A stretch of 64,000 nucleotides of DNA from Isoetes taiwanensis (GCA_021234155.1 JAJEKV010000023.1:7604009-7668008); one strand, 5' to 3'. Shown: positions 11,183 through 24,605, counted from the first letter of the stretch. Program-made: numbers and translations. The notes: generated from the sequence alone by a model not told the origin.

Positions 11183-12648
11183 CTAAGCCAGCAGATTACG
11201 GGCAAGAAGACCTTCCATGGTGACGCCGGGACCGAACGCTAAGATTAGTCCCCATTCTGGCTCAGGTAGATTTCCATTCTGGCCTTGTCTTTTCAAGCTA
11301 AGCTGGCGCATGTAATCCAATACGTATATGATAGTGCTTCCGTTGATATTGCCATAATCCGACAAGATCTGCCTGCTGCACTTAAGCTTGTCCGGCAGTA
11401 GAGCAAGCTTTTTTTCCACAGCATTTAGAATTGCAGGACCTCCAGGATGCACAGCCCAAAACAGGTCATCATAACTCAACCTTAATCCGCTTTTCTGAAG
11501 GATTTTCTGCACAAATCCTTCGATGTTATTCTCAATCAGCTGAGGAAGCTCTCTTCCAAGGCTAAAAATGATGCCGTCTTCGGTAAGGCGCCCATCAATG
11601 GTGCCTTCTGTTCCAGGTACGTAGCTTTGTCCTGCCCATCCTAGCTCAAAACAGGGTTTTTCTACCCCAGGAATGGGGTCTGATCCAAGCACCATGGCAG
11701 CTGCCCCATCTCCAAATAATGCAGCTCCAACCAGATCATAAGGTCGTTCTGGGTTGGGAGGGCGCCAGCCTATTATTGTAGTGTCACTAATCACTAGCAA
11801 GACCCTGCTTTTAGGGTTATTTTCTGCCAAATCTTTGGAGACCCTTAAACCAGCAGCACCTCCACAACAGCCCAGCATGTATAACATTACCCGGTTGATG
11901 TCTTCTCGAAGACCAATGTTCTTTGCCAGGTAAAGATCACCCCCTGGAAATCGAATTTCGCTTGATGATACATAGACTAGATGTGTGATGTCTGTGAGTG
12001 GTTGCCCCCATTCCTTGAGTGCCATGGTAGCTGCTCCTACTGCCAACTTTGTCACTGCTTCTCCCGATATTTCTAGTCTTTGCCTTATGCTTGGAGTTCC
12101 TGCAGTGTAAAATTCAGGATGTTTTTCTAGGATTTCCTTGGTCATCACCACATATCTAGTCTTCACTGTAGTAGTCTTACCTGTCAACAGAATTGATGAT
12201 ACTAATTAGTGTTTAAAGCTAATTAATTTAGAAAACATTATTCAGCTGTAAGGCTGTTTACAAACTTTCAACATTTCTTTTCATTGGTGAGGATCATTAG
12301 CATTGCACTAAAGTGCAAGGACTAGCTTAGATTATCAACCGATTAGAAGTGACAGTAAAAGTTTGAGATAATGGAAATGATTACTTCTGATCAAAAGAAT
12401 TGTTTGGTCATGGAACTTGGAGACTTACACAATCTCTGTAATTTTTCTTTAAGAACAGCATTTTCGACTTTGGTATCCTTAAAGTATCCCTCCACTAGAA
12501 GCTCTTGTTTGACGAGTGTGTCTGGAAGAGCCTTGCCAAAGGCAAGGACTGTGGTTTTGCCAGGTCTGGCAGTCCTGCGGCTAGGACTGGAAATTTGATA
12601 TTTAGAAACTCCATTTCCATTAGAAGCCTCATGGCACACGAGAGCCAT
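11183..12648 (-). CDS. Anther-specific chalcone-synthase-like type III polyketide synthase (ASCL/PKSA-PKSB type), two exons
   Basis: Exon 1 is 12648-12429 and exon 2 is 12180-11183. The GT-AG intron (12428-12181) splits a Cys codon, the position conserved in plant chalcone synthases. The product is 405 aa, the usual length. The Cys-His-Asn triad is present: Cys in 'MLYMLGCCGGAAGLRVSKDL', His in 'LFWAVHPGGPAIL' and Asn in 'SDYGNINGS'. The end 'EWGLILAFGPGVTMEGLLAR' matches the ASCL clade (Arabidopsis LAP5/LAP6) rather than true chalcone synthases, which carry GFGPGLTVE. Family members condense fatty acyl-CoA with malonyl-CoA into alkyl-pyrones, precursors of sporopollenin in pollen and spore walls, at the ER of tapetal cells. 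The second Cys after the catalytic one is unusual (Tyr or Phe is common). No defect is seen. Confidence 0.9.
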
Positions 12649-14079
12649 AGCTGTAAGCCAGGGGGATGATTAGCTATGGAGGCACCTGAGATCTTGCAGA
12701 TCACAAGTACGGCGCCTGATGTTCCCAGCCTAAGGCTAAATCTGGAAAGGAAGTTGATTTATCAAGAGAAAGTTTGGGTGGCAGGTGAGAGAGCTAACTG
12801 GCGTGTTTGAGAAAGGCACTAGTCGTGAACCACCCACCTTACATAAACTATTTGTGAGAATTATATTTAACCTCCTCCCTCCCACTTCTTTGGACACCCC
12901 TTATAGGTTGCTCCACTTAACTCAGTGCCTCTTCTTCCTTTTTATGTATTGTCTTTTTACTAAATTATTTCTTTGGTCAAACTAGAAATCCGCTCACTTT
13001 GTGTGCATATCCCTGTCAAATCCAGGAAGAAGAAACTGCCACTTGCATATCGTTATTGCAAAATGACGTTGAATCAGAAAGACCGATACTAAGAGTTGTA
13101 TGTATCTACCAGGCTGAACTCTGCATATAAAGAACGTGGCAATGCCAACATGAAGTAAAAAAAATATTTAAAAGGTACATATTACTTTATACACGTCCCT
13201 TTTTGTTAAATTCATAAGATCGGTTCTTTCCAATCCTTATTGTAGTGTAATAATAAGTGGGGGCCGTAAATATCGGAGGCCGTCATGTTTAAACTATGGG
13301 TATATCCACAACTTATTTGGGACTCGTCATTTACCCATTTACCCACACCCATTTACCCACATCCTGACATGTTTAAACCACATCACAAGAAAAAAAATAC
13401 ATGGGGTTTTTGTGGACAGTGGATTTTTTTAGATTTAGGGCTGGCTTAACCACGACCACGTCCAATATTTATGGCATTGGAATAATAAGGCATTGGAATA
13501 ATAGGGCTTCAATTTTGAGATTTTGCTTTATAAACTTTAGTTATGAAGATATAAGAAAAAGATCTGAAGTTATTTCATCTAGGGGAGGGTGTCCATGGCT
13601 GCGCACTTAAGCGTGAAATTAGAATTGCAATCACGTTAGCATTTCAATGACTATGCATATGAAATGGCATCATGCCCAACAAGATTGCCTATATAGAAAA
13701 GGAAATCACTTGCCAATCTAGCAATGCCACCTCAAGTTATAAGGTGTCAAAGTGGTGGGGGTACTGGTACTGGTACCACCAGGGCTGAGGCGGCAGCCCC
13801 TAGGATACCAGGGTGCCCATTGAAGGCTGCCATGATAGGCCATGAAGAAAGTTGAAGGACAAGCAATATTTTTTCTAAATAAATTTGATAAATATCTCTT
13901 AGCAACGATCTTGAATTTGACAACAATATTTAACAGTTATCAAAACGTTCTATAACTATATTGGCATAGTAAAACTGGAATTTACAAATCTGAAACATAC
14001 TCAAGGTAACATACACAGAAATGTTTTATCATACTCAAAAGTTGAAGTAAGCGCATACTTGCATACTGTGAGCAGAGAT
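12649..14079. other. ASCL upstream region and spacer
   Basis: On the - strand a TAAATATAA at about 12862-12870 could be the ASCL TATA box (weak). Further out lie AT-rich sequence, an imperfect CCCATTTA-type repeat at about 13330-13370 and a GGTACTGGTACTGGTACC stretch near 13750-13775. I see no gene. Confidence 0.4.
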
Positions 14080-15345
14080 AGCCATCTTATGACATCAGGT
14101 TCACAAGCCTAAAGAAGATATCCTGCATCAATTAGATATCTTGCATGTGCAAGAAGATCAGCCATGATTAATGCTAGGAGTAAATTCATGTTCTTCTATC
14201 ATTGACCTGAAGTAACAACAACCTTCATCAACAAAGCCAGCATGGCTACATGTAGAAAGAATGCTAGTAAGACTCTATCATTTGGCTTAATGCACATTTT
14301 CTGCATGCCATTGAAGCATTCTTCAACCAAGCTAACATTGTCTGACCTCGTATAACTGCAAGCATTGCAACCCATGAAACCACATTCTTATTTAGAGACT
14401 CCTCAAATAACCATCTTGCCATGTCTGGTTTCCACACTTGGCATGCATATCAACAAGAGCAGTCATGACCACAATGCCAAACTGAATTCCATTTCTTATG
14501 ATCTCATTATGAAAGAACCTTTTATGCCCTAACGCTCCCATGTCACCACGTGCCTTTTAAATACTCGAAAATGTCTGTCTCTGGTCTTAGACTTTTATGC
14601 TGCATTTCTTAAAAGTTCTAATGCACGGAGCCCATCTCCATGCCGAGTATAACCTACAATCAGTGCAGTCCAACACAAACATCTTAATTTTGCAGTCTAT
14701 TAAATATATTTTGTGCCTTCTCAAGGTACCACGTTCAGAGTATATATTATCAACAAGGGGATCTAACTCAAGGCCACTATTAATGATCTGGCTCTCAACT
14801 AACATTCCATATTCAATTGCTCCCATGATGGCACATGCTTTAAAGATGCTTAAAAATGCTTCTAGGATGCTTAAAAATGTATTTCTGGCTTTAAACCTTC
14901 AAGCTGCATATTTTCGTAGAGAATCAAAGCAATTTGGCAATGCACATGTTGCACCTAACCTACAATGATTGCAGCCCATGACACTACATCGCACCTCTAA
15001 AATGCCAAACATTGTTCGTGCCAGGCTACCACATCTAGCATAGATGCCAATAAGTGTATTTCCAAGGAAAATGTCCAACTTAAGTCCTTTGCTAATTATA
15101 CAGCTGTGTATCACCCTACCATGCCCTATCTGTGCTGCCACAAGCATTCAGTATAGTTAAAAACATAACCCTGTCTGGTTGCATCTAGCTGCAGTTTCTT
15201 ATGAAGTTCTAGAGCAAGCTGGCAATACTCGTGTTGAATGTATGCTGCAATCATTGCACTCCATGAGACTGCATCCTGGTTTTGCATTTTTGCAACTACA
15301 AGATATATCTCCCATAAGCTCCCACATTTTGCATACATATTGATA
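14080..15345 (-). pseudogene. Pentatricopeptide repeat (PPR, PLS-type) gene remnant
   Basis: Pieces of PPR helices appear in order in several - strand frames: 'MYAKCGSLWEIYLVVAKMQN' with QDAVSWSAMIAAYIQ (15338-15220), 'IGHGRVIHSCIISKGLKLDI' with FLGNTLIGIYARCGSLA (15130-15020), 'YGMLVESQIINSGLELDPLV' with the decayed YSERGTL (14805-14720), and further MLA/VIRG-like traces to about 14330. These alternate P, L and S motifs of plant organellar RNA-binding PPR proteins. Stops and frameshifts are frequent and no start or C-terminal domain is visible, so it is a decayed copy. The wording of the helices resembles the large PPR families of ferns (inference). Confidence 0.75.
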
Positions 15346-16559
15346 ATCTCATTCCCAACTACCGCGTAAGCTCAACTTCTGTATTATCATACTCAGGTGT
15401 GAAGGGCCATCTCATCTTTCTAGTAAACACAGTTTTAGCAGTAGTGATTTGCCATTTCAAACAGACATATTGATATGTAGAGGAACAGATGTGAGTGAAA
15501 ACAGTTTTATGGCCCACAAGAAGAAGAAAACGCAAAAACATTTAACTTACCTATGCACGCGTTGTTCAAGTCTGATCTGCATCATCCGGCGAGGCTCCGA
15601 TTAGCAAGATCGTTCGGTAGCAGTTGATGGTCTAAAGAAGAGCGTTCTGAAAACCTAGGAATAGTGTTCTCCTGCTGTTACAAATTCTTCTCGGCATTTT
15701 GTCGCATTCGCAAATGGAAGTTCACCACGTCGTAAATGGCACCTGCGCAGCCAACGACCACCCTCCCCTATCGTCAAAGCTGCTTATTAGTGATAGCTCT
15801 AAGGTCAAGCTTCTTCCTTTCCAGTCAAACTAGTTCGATTATAAAACACTTCATTATGCAATAAAAATGTACAGGTAATATAAAAGTGAAAGGTAACCAA
15901 AAAAGAAGGTGCTGCACACGAAGGGTTGCCCTCGGTGGACCGAGAATGTCATTTTGTGTGTCGGGCCTTATTAATGGTATAAACATGGGGTTCGTTGTGC
16001 CTGCGTGCGTTCAAGCCTGAGGCCAATCATGGCAACGTGGAGGTTTGCTACGATGTTTTTTTAGTTAAAAAACTTATGAGCCTTATATGCAAAACAAGTT
16101 ACTAAGCTTCAATATCATGTGTATAAACTACATTGAATTGTCAAGGTCAAGCTATGGAAGAATCTTCCAATGCTACTCTCCATCTGCAGTGGTAAAGCGA
16201 GCGCCTCCGCTTGTTCTGTACAAAGGAATTGCAGGCACCTTTCAAAAAACATAACACATGTAGTAGAGAAGCATGTATGCTACCCCATAAATATAGAATG
16301 CAGGTTATGACAATGCTTAGAACATTTTATTTGCATTTTTGAGTTATTAATATACATGTCCTATGTTCATTGAGTGTGGTGGCACTTTGATGTAGTGCCC
16401 TAGGTTCAAGTCTTGTCAGAATGAAATGGCCTGAGTCGTGCTCATATATCCATAGGTCTTAAGGCATGCATTTACAAATAGTTTTTTGGGAAGAAGATAT
16501 CCCATTATGTACTCTGTGGGTATGTTCAGCCATGGTGTCTGTATTGCAATATTGCCTTG
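15346..16559. other. Spacer with possible SINE-like B box
   Basis: No gene is seen. At 16374-16415 (+) 'GTGGTGGCACTTTG' followed by 'GGTTCAAGTCT' vaguely resembles pol III A and B boxes, but the spacing is short and the match is weak. Direct continuation of the PPR remnant to about 15540 is possible. Confidence 0.35.
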
Positions 16560-16754
16560 CTAAGCTTTGAAATGACCTACAAGTTTGTGGTTGCTATGAT
16601 AACACCAATAGGCAATGTGAAAACAGATGCAAGGACACATGCAAATAGCTGCGAAGGCACAATAACTGACTGCCATTATAAATTCATCCAAGATCGGCTT
16701 CCTGCCAGGTAATTTTGAAGACAATGCATTGGCAATGGCAAATAGAAGAAACAA
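16560..16754 (-). pseudogene. Possible LINE reverse-transcriptase scrap
   Basis: A 64-residue frame contains 'NALSSKLPGRKPILDEFIMA', which resembles the N-terminal reverse-transcriptase segment of plant LINEs (xFxPGRxILDNI). Nothing else of a LINE is readable next to it, so the call is tentative. Confidence 0.35.
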
Positions 16755-18239
16755 CGGCGGCTGTGGAGAACTAGCAAGAGCAATTATATTATGTTATTTC
16801 TAATACCTTTTGCCAGATCTTTGCAGTAGATGCATCAAATTAGAATAAAAATATACACTGTCAGTAGCTGAGAAACTTTGCTCCTCATCTGATGATTCAA
16901 ACAAAATAAAGGACCAATTCGGAAAAACAACTGACAAACAAAAAACTCAAAAACAGAGAGGCCTCAAAACAAAGGAGTCATATGTGCCAAAAAATGACCA
17001 TTTAAGGTAGTAGATCCAGCTCCATCGCGATATTATGTAGATTAAACTGTGGATTGAATGGTAAACCACTGATTGAGTGTAGAAGGGATTGATAACAAGG
17101 CTCCATGTAGCTGCATCTACTCCCTAATCACATCTAGTGCCGGTTTGAACAGGCCCTACAGGGCTCGACCTGCAACAGGCGCAATGGGCAAAATGACAGC
17201 TACATCCAGTTTAGGCCGATCGTGTAGAATATCCGCGAATATTTTGGCATATACCTGGCATATCTCGCATTCTCATATAAGCGAGGTCTTGCCCTTAGGG
17301 GCAACAAAAACAAAAATCATAAAGCATGAGCAATCAGACATAATGCTCAAAGGAGCTGCCACTAACCCTACATTCTAATCAAACCTACAATTGATCAAAT
17401 GATGATTATGAAAACTAGCGTATAACCAAGTCATTTATTACTGTGCGTTCGATTTCATGACAAACTCGACTTGCTTATTTTATTTTCATGCACCTTAGCA
17501 AATCAAGTTCAATTTTCTGTTCAAACTTTCATTGTTCAATTGTTTGTCCAACTGGTTTATTTTATTTATTTGGGATCTGGCTATTTCATTGTTTCGTGCT
17601 ATAAATGGAGGCAATCAATTGACTGCTTGTATATATACAAAGTATACATGGTCGAATAAAGAAATACGCATAACAACTCTACAATTGGAAGTAAGTCCAT
17701 CCTTTGCCACGTCTAACGAATGCAACAGTTCTTGGAGACTTCCATTCCAAACGGAAGGAAAGGTCCATATGTTATACCAGTAGCTTTTCGTTTCAAGGCT
17801 TCTTAAATGGACTTTCCTGCATGCATGTCAAAAAAAAGTGTCAATAGGCAAAACTTTACCAATAATGATGCCAACCTACCTCATTCAGGCCTTCAAGCCT
17901 AATGATGATGCTGGTATTAGATGCACATTGCTGGAGGCATTGTATCAATAACTTGAAACTCTTAGACCTCAGTCGATTGAGGGGGTATGATAAAATGATA
18001 TTTTGCACCTTATTGCAGCTGAAGAGGTAAAGAGAACATCTCAAGAAAGGGTGAAGGTGGCTAAGAGAAGGCGACACTAATTCCAAGATGTATTTTAGGG
18101 CATCTCAACAAAGAGAAATACGCAGCAGCAATGTCATCATTGATATTGCTTAATCGCCAGATTCTTCATCTTCTTCCAGATATTAAATAACTTACATTTG
18201 ATCATTTCGCTCAGGTCTTCCAGGAGAAAATAATCAGGG
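16755..18239. other. Spacer, no firm feature
   Basis: On the - strand at 17070-17300 short frames read 'CEICQVYAKIFADIL' and 'LPIAPVAG', faintly like the zinc-binding part of a gypsy integrase, but too little remains to call. The rest is AT-rich without recognisable genes. Confidence 0.3.
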
Positions 18240-19800
18240 CAGTGATGTGATGGAAGAAATTGTGCTCAACAAGATTTCATGTAAGGTGTCAGAGGATAAG
18301 ATGCAAGAGTTACATCAACTGCTCACTAAGAAGGATCTCTAGGAGGCATGTCGCGCAGTGGCTCCTCATGAATGCCCTAGTCTATATGGGATTCCTATAG
18401 ATTTCTTCGAGGTATACTAAGAATGACTGGAGACATAATATTGCAAACATACAAGGATTTGCTATGGGCAAAGGCTCTAGATTGTAGACATAATACTGGT
18501 GGTTGCTACTTAAAAGCTCCTATTTTTATCTCTGCTTGGCATCGATTACATTACTATCCTCTGTATAGAAGAAAATTGTGAAGGCTTTATCTTTCAAACT
18601 TCAATCAATGCTGATGGATTCTATCAATAATATGCAATCTGGTTTTATCCTAGAGATACACATTCTTAACAATGTTGCTGCCTTTGAGTTTGAAGGTATT
18701 CAAGCACGTAAAACTGGTCAGAACATAGTTTACCTCAAGTTTGACTTTACTAAATCCTATGATAAGATCCAATGGGGTTTCTTGAAGAAGACGATGATGA
18801 ACTTTGGTTGTGGGAAGAGTTTTACGATTGGGTAATGAAAGTCCTTACTTTCACTAGAGCCACAGTACTTTGTTATGGCGAGTCCTCCTTGATCTCCAGT
18901 GTTGGCCATGGATTTTGTCAAGGTTGCCCATTGGCTCCTTACCTGCTCGCCATTATGGTAGAAGCACTCTCTCAATTTCTGATCTCTATTGTGCAAAATG
19001 GCATCATAGAGAGTTTGAGAATGGAGGATACAAGTTGAAAATCAGTATGCAGATGATTTTTTTCCTTTTTTACAAGCAGACGAGGAGAATGTGATAAACA
19101 CAAAAGAGCTTTTGGATACGTTTTCCATTGCTTCAAGTTGACTTATGATCATAGGGTCTCTTATGTGGCACTGTTATTTGAATGGGCAGTTGGCACCATG
19201 AAGTTGTTCCATGACCAATTCTGTATCAAGGAGCGGAATGGCGATGTAATCCGAAGCTTGACCCTTCCAACTTTGTGTCATGTTACAAGCTTCTGACAAT
19301 TGAGGATGAGTTGCCTTTTTTGGATAGTTAAAGGTTCCAAGAGATAATTGGGGTCACATTTGGAAGTGGGTAGGGAATCCAATTTTACCTCCTAAGACCC
19401 GCACTTTATTGCTGCAAATTGTGCACTCATCATTAAGGGTCAACACTTGGTTTCACATGGTAAATCATCAGCCATTTGTGTCCAATGTGTGGCGTCCGCA
19501 CTGAGATCCCGGAGCACTGCCTGTTTCTATGTCCAGACAGGTAGTCTATCTGCAATCAGCTCCAAGGATTATTCCATACCACACTTAACAGTCAAGAGGT
19601 TCTTTTGGACATATATCCTATTAGGTGGCCATTTGTAAAAAAGTTAGCTTTTCATCTGTGTAAGCCGTGGTTGCTATGACTCATCTGCAAGAGACGATGC
19701 ATGAAAGTCTTCAGGAATGCGGAGTTGCAATGCGAGGCTATGATTCATCAGTTGAGGTATACACTATATATGTCTTACCAGGCATTCACTTATGATGTTC
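18240..19800 (+). mobile_element. LINE remnant with reverse transcriptase and zinc-binding end
   Basis: Ordered pieces of a plant L1-type ORF2 can be read in shifting + frames. They are an N-terminal 'KKDL.EACRAV...GIPIDFF' (18330-18410), 'VYLKFDFTKSYDKIQWGFL' (18728-18786), 'GHGFCQGCPLAPYLL' (18905-18950), the catalytic QYADDFFLFL (about 19040-19070), and a reverse-transcriptase zinc-binding region with 'PPKTRTLLLQIVHSSLRVNT' (19390-19450). Stops such as TAG near 18340 and several frameshifts show that it is inactive. Ends and target duplication were not resolved. Confidence 0.7.
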
Positions 19801-22211
19801 CACATTGTAGATAGTCAAGATGTATTCATTCCGTGAGGTGGGACTTTGAGTGTGATGATGAAACACATGAGTTATCATCCAACTATGGTTGCTTGGACTG
19901 GTGTTCTCTTATATCATTCTTCATGTACTGTGTTTTCTATGTTATCCTTCAAAAGAGAAAAAGATCAAGTTTTGATTGTGGTTTAATGCCTTGAAGCTTT
20001 CTTAGAAAGCAGACATCTAGGTATTGCTTTAGGCTAGTGAACTCTATGTTGTTGTTTTCTTCTATATATGCATGCTCTTGCACAGTTCCTCTCTTCTGTG
20101 TTTCTCCTTCTAGTAGGCTTAAAAAAGATGTGGACCCATGCCGTTATGTATGCAAGTTTTAGAAGTCAAGTGTCCCCCATGTTCACCATCTTTTGACAAT
20201 AGAGTATGTGGTGTTATATATCATCGCGCGGAAGGGGGGTTTTTGTTTTTGTTTTTTTTTGTGGTTGGGGGTAATAGAACACAAAATTTACTTCTAAATT
20301 TTGAATTCTTTGCAATTGTCGGCCATCATCTCAGCATAATAAAGGAATAATTATAAAAGGATGATGTATGAAGAAAGGATTATAAAAGGTCGTAATGGTT
20401 CCACAATGTCTTTTAAAAAATCATAGGACTCTTCTTCTTCATCTTCTTATCATAATAAACATTGCCATAATAAAATGACATTACAAATCAACAATTAGAC
20501 TATTCGCCACAATTTAGTGTTGTTAAAGTACTTGATGTACTTCCAGATGCCAAAAAGGCATGCAAATTCAAAAAATATATGAATGAAATAAAAAAAATAC
20601 ACTATAATTAATATTAGGCCTAGTGATGAAGACCTTTTTTAGCTCGTTACTTCAATTATGAAACTATATTGCTATTGTTTTTTAATCTGTTGCCTCTAAC
20701 ATACTAATTAAACTTATGTACGTCATCTATAGGAAATGGACCATTGATTGATTATTTCTCTAGTATTTAAATTCTTTAAAAGAAAATGAAGAACTTGTGT
20801 TAATATAGGACTCAAGAGTTCTAATGCACTAAATTGCAACAAATCAAATTAGTGCAACAATGAAGACACTTTATATCGCATAATTACTTGTATAGTCGAT
20901 GAACAAAATTTAGCACGACTATTTCTTTGATAATCGAATAGGTTAATTGAGCATGATGTCTTTTGATGCCATCCTTGATAAAGGAATGACAGGACATCTA
21001 GAATTACTAAATAAAGTAAGCATTTGGTTAACGTGGGATTCTAGACTTCTCGCAAGTTAAATCAACACATCAAATTAAAGCAATAACTTACCTTACCGTC
21101 AAGCAACTACTTCATCATTAGGACAAGTTATGTGACATTTGGTTGATATGAGATGACTTATCTTACTTCGGCTTAGCTCAGCTTGACAGATGTGGCAGTA
21201 GCCTCAACTCATGGACCAAATACAATGTGGCAATATACGTTATGGACATTATGGATGTGGCAAGTTCAATGTCTTGCGCCTATCCTTTGTGATCAGGTAT
21301 AGACTATTCATTCTGAGGGAGGGATGACAACCACATGTATGATCGTGCCTATTGTGAAATGGACACAATTGTTATAGTTACTAGAGACCTTGGTCCCAGA
21401 CATAATGGCCTATATGTGGGAACAAATATTGCTTTAATATAGACATTAGAGTCAGAGTTACCGCTCAGAAGCGTTGTGTATAAAGGAGAGAGTGAAGACA
21501 TTTGGAAGGGAACATGTTGAGGTGGGAGTACAGACATCTCCGCATTCTCTAGTGGACCAGGCGCCAAAATATCAAGCTAGAGAACAGGAGCATGCCCCCT
21601 CAGTATCTGCTGCTACCAAGTCTCTGAACTTGCGTATCATAAGGGGTTACAGAGGCAGAGACTACTGCCCTTTCAGATGTGGATGAGGGTTTGCATTTCT
21701 TAACTGACTCATGCATGTGAAGGTTGCTAGAGTTCTCTGCTACTTGGATGGAAGCGGCAAGACCTAATCATCCTCAACATCTGTTGGTTCAGTTTCAAGA
21801 TGCTCTCAACCGTCAACATATTCTTCAGCATGGCAACCATCTCAAGGGTCTAGTTTCTTAATACAGGAGGACTCTCCCCTCTTCAATCGTGCAACCGTCA
21901 AAAGGAGCTCTGCAAGATGAAGGTAGTCTGCCTTTACAAGAAATGGGTGGTGTACAGGGAGGCACAGCAATCATTCTAGATCAATGGCCTTCCAATCGTT
22001 GAATTGGCTATGTCTAGATAATTTAAATAGTACAAAATTACCATTAGTATTAGCATTGGCTTTTTTTGTACTTTTGGGCTTCCTGTTCCTTTCGATATTT
22101 GGTTCCCATGGCCCAATTTCGTCTCCGTGGGCATTAAAAACCTATATATTTATCTATTTATCTATGTAATGGGCTTTAACTCTCTATGATTTTATCCCAT
22201 ACTCCACAAAC
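19801..22211. other. Spacer, no gene recognised
   Basis: The region is AT-rich with a T-rich run near 20230-20260. Short frames at 21349-21690 do not resemble known proteins. No RNA or repeat family was recognised. Confidence 0.4.
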
Positions 22212-22868
22212 TGATACAATAATAGAAAAACTCGACACTTGAAAACAAAACTCAAGAGAATAACTACAGCTCTTCAATCTTTAGAAGGCTGATAACCACC
22301 CAACCGGGCCAGGCTTTCTACAAGAATCGTTTCTTGTATGTAGCAACCACAACCAAGAGTCCTAAGTTTTATAAGGCGGACTGTATTAACACTAACTATT
22401 GCAGACGCAGGAGTTCTTAGCACACAGCCGGATTTCTGAGTTCTTAAGAGAAGGAAACGGTTGTATTTATAAGACCAGGTTACCCTATTTTCGGGATGGA
22501 CCTTTTCTGATCATAAATATCAAGCAAAAAGGTGGATACTATCTAATAACAGGGATTCGGGTTAAAATATCTAGGATTAATCCTGTGGCTGGACCGGATC
22601 GACCCTTTTCCTTTGGATCCGGGACTTTCCTGCTGGTCTGATATGTTTTGGGGCCAATTTCGGTTGAAGGAGTCGCGGGCCGTTATCAGCCACGCCCCTT
22701 TTAACGTTAAAATGAACAATGGGTTCCTTTAATATTTTTGGTACCTATCTATACCCAAATGCAATGTTATAAAATAGAACCTTTAACAACAATTTCTAGC
22801 CTTAGGAATATTAACTCATGTTGCGTGGTGCCTGAGCCGCTCCCCCAAGCCGGCATTGAGCCGTAACA
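22212..22868 (-). repeat. 3' LTR of the gypsy element (left copy)
   Basis: 657 bp beginning TGATACAATAATAG and ending GAGCCGTAACA in window orientation, matching 27864-28520 with about 14 substitutions. A purine-rich tract, GGGAAGGGAAGGAT on the - strand, lies directly inside it at 22882-22869. Confidence 0.95.
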
Positions 22869-23214
22869 ATCCTTCCCTTCCCGAGGTTAAACGTTCGCGT
22901 TAACCTCGAGGGAAAAAATCGTTTATCCTATTTCTGTTAAGGATATTTATCTCTATAACTTCAGTTCCTTTAGAAGTTATAGTTCCCTCATTTCAGTTCA
23001 GTTAGAAATGACCTCAATTCCATTAGAAGATTTTTACTCCCTTTTCAGTTAGGGTTGGCCTCAGTTCATTTAGAGGACTTAATCTCTTTACAGTCGTTAG
23101 TAAAGAATTTAGCAATTCTATGCATATCAATATCTAGATATTTTATCAATAAAACAATTGCAATAAGAATATGGAATTCCAAATATAAAGTTTTGTAGGT
23201 TTGAACTTTGCATA

Positions 23215-23480
23215 TTATTCTTGCAAAGTTCTTTCGTATTCGTCCACCAAGGAACCGTATTCTTTTAGTTGAATCTTAGAATACCATACCGCATTGGTGG
23301 ACGAATGAAATTTAAATTTCACGAGATACCTTCGATAAGAGGAACTTCTAGTCTCCTTATCTTGATGTGTCAATATTTTCTCCGGTTCCAGCATCTCTTC
23401 ATCATCTTTAATGTTGGGAGGTTCTGATTGTTCCATTCTCTGCAAAATCTCAGGAGAAATTTCACTTCCCTTATAGGTTT
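23215..23480 (-). pseudogene. Chromodomain of the gypsy integrase C-terminus
   Basis: The frame reads 'EPEKILTHQDKETRSSSYRR' and then YLVKFKFHSSTNAVWYSKIQLKEYGSLVDEYE, the three-strand-plus-helix pattern of a chromodomain with YLVKF and the W before the final helix. It places the element in the chromoviruses, whose chromodomain steers integration to particular chromatin. It is out of frame with the preceding integrase (shift near 23460-23480). Confidence 0.8.
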
Positions 23481-24605
23481 CAGTATTTCCACATTAAAAA
23501 CTGGGTGCAAGTTAGTCCATTTCCCATATAAATGTAAACGATAAGCATTCTCACCGACCTTGTCGTCAACTTGGAATGGACCATAATACCTAGGTGCCAG
23601 TTTTACATACCGATTACCCATCTTCCGTAGACGCTTCTTTGGAAGATGAATCCAAACCCATTGATCTTTTTTGTAAACAATCCTTTTTCGTTTCTTTGCA
23701 AGTTTGGAAGCCATCAATTCCTGACTTTTCTGGATTCGCGCTTTTACCTCTCGCAAGATATCTGCAAAGTCTGTAGTGGCTTCATCGGAAGCAGGTACTT
23801 CTCCACCTAGTTTCGCAATTGGAGATTCCAAAGAATACCTATATACTACTTCAAAAGGAGTTCTTTGGGTAACTGAGTGCGCCGTGTTATTATAGGCAAA
23901 CTACAATAGGTAAAGATATTCTTCCCACTGGCTTTTCCTTTCAGCAACATAAGATCTCAACATATCTTCAATAACTCGATTAACAACCTCAGACTGACCA
24001 TCCGTTTGTGGATGATATGCAGTGGAAAACTTTAAAGTCGTGCCTAAGTTTTTCATAAGTCCACCCCAAAATTTGCTACAGAATAGGGGATCCCTATCTG
24101 TTATGATTGCATCTGGCATCCCATGGACCTTAAATATTTCCTTTAAGAAAATCTTGCTTGCTTGCGGAGCAGTCATGCTAGATTTACAAGGAATAAAATG
24201 AGCCTGTTTAGACAACCTGTCTACTGCTGTCCAAATTTGATCATTCTTGTGGATAGTCTTTGGTAACCCTTGAATAAAATCCATGGTGATATGCTTCCAT
24301 GGTTTTTCTGGAATAGGCAAAGGCTGTACTAATCCGGCAGGCTTACCAGTAGAGGCTTTTGTTTGTTGGCAAGTAAGACACGCTTCGACATATTTTCTTA
24401 CGTCTCTTTCAAGCTTTGGCCAAAAGAAACGTCTTTTAACAGTTGCCAAAGTAGTTTGAATTCCTCTATGAGCAGAATATGGAGGTTCATGACATTCCTG
24501 TATAACCTTCAACCTGTATGCTTGCGTAACACAAGTACGATTTCGATAGAATAATAATCCATTATGGATTCTATACTCTGCCAAAAGATCTCTTCCATCC
24601 TTTTA
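23370..24605 (-). pseudogene. Integrase of the gypsy element, interrupted by stops
   Basis: The frame has an H2C2 zinc-binding region ('HEPPYSAHRGIQ...CLTCQQTK'), the DDE core with 'MDFIQGLPK', 'ITDRDPLF' and 'HPQTDGQSEVVNR', and the C-terminal 'LAPRYYGPFQV..VGENAYRL' GPY/F region. An in-frame TAA (24605-24603) separates it from RNase H, and an in-frame TAG (23903-23901) cuts the conserved EFAYN region. The two parts (23901-24584 and 23370-23831) otherwise share one frame. Confidence 0.85.

Noticed and set aside
13330-13370. CCCATTTA-like repeats that resemble an interstitial telomere tract
   Set aside because: Plant telomere units are CCCTAAA. Only three or four imperfect units are present and the spacing is irregular.
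16374-16430. Possible second SINE with pol III boxes
   Set aside because: The A-box match is poor, the distance to the B box is too short, and no tail or duplication is visible.
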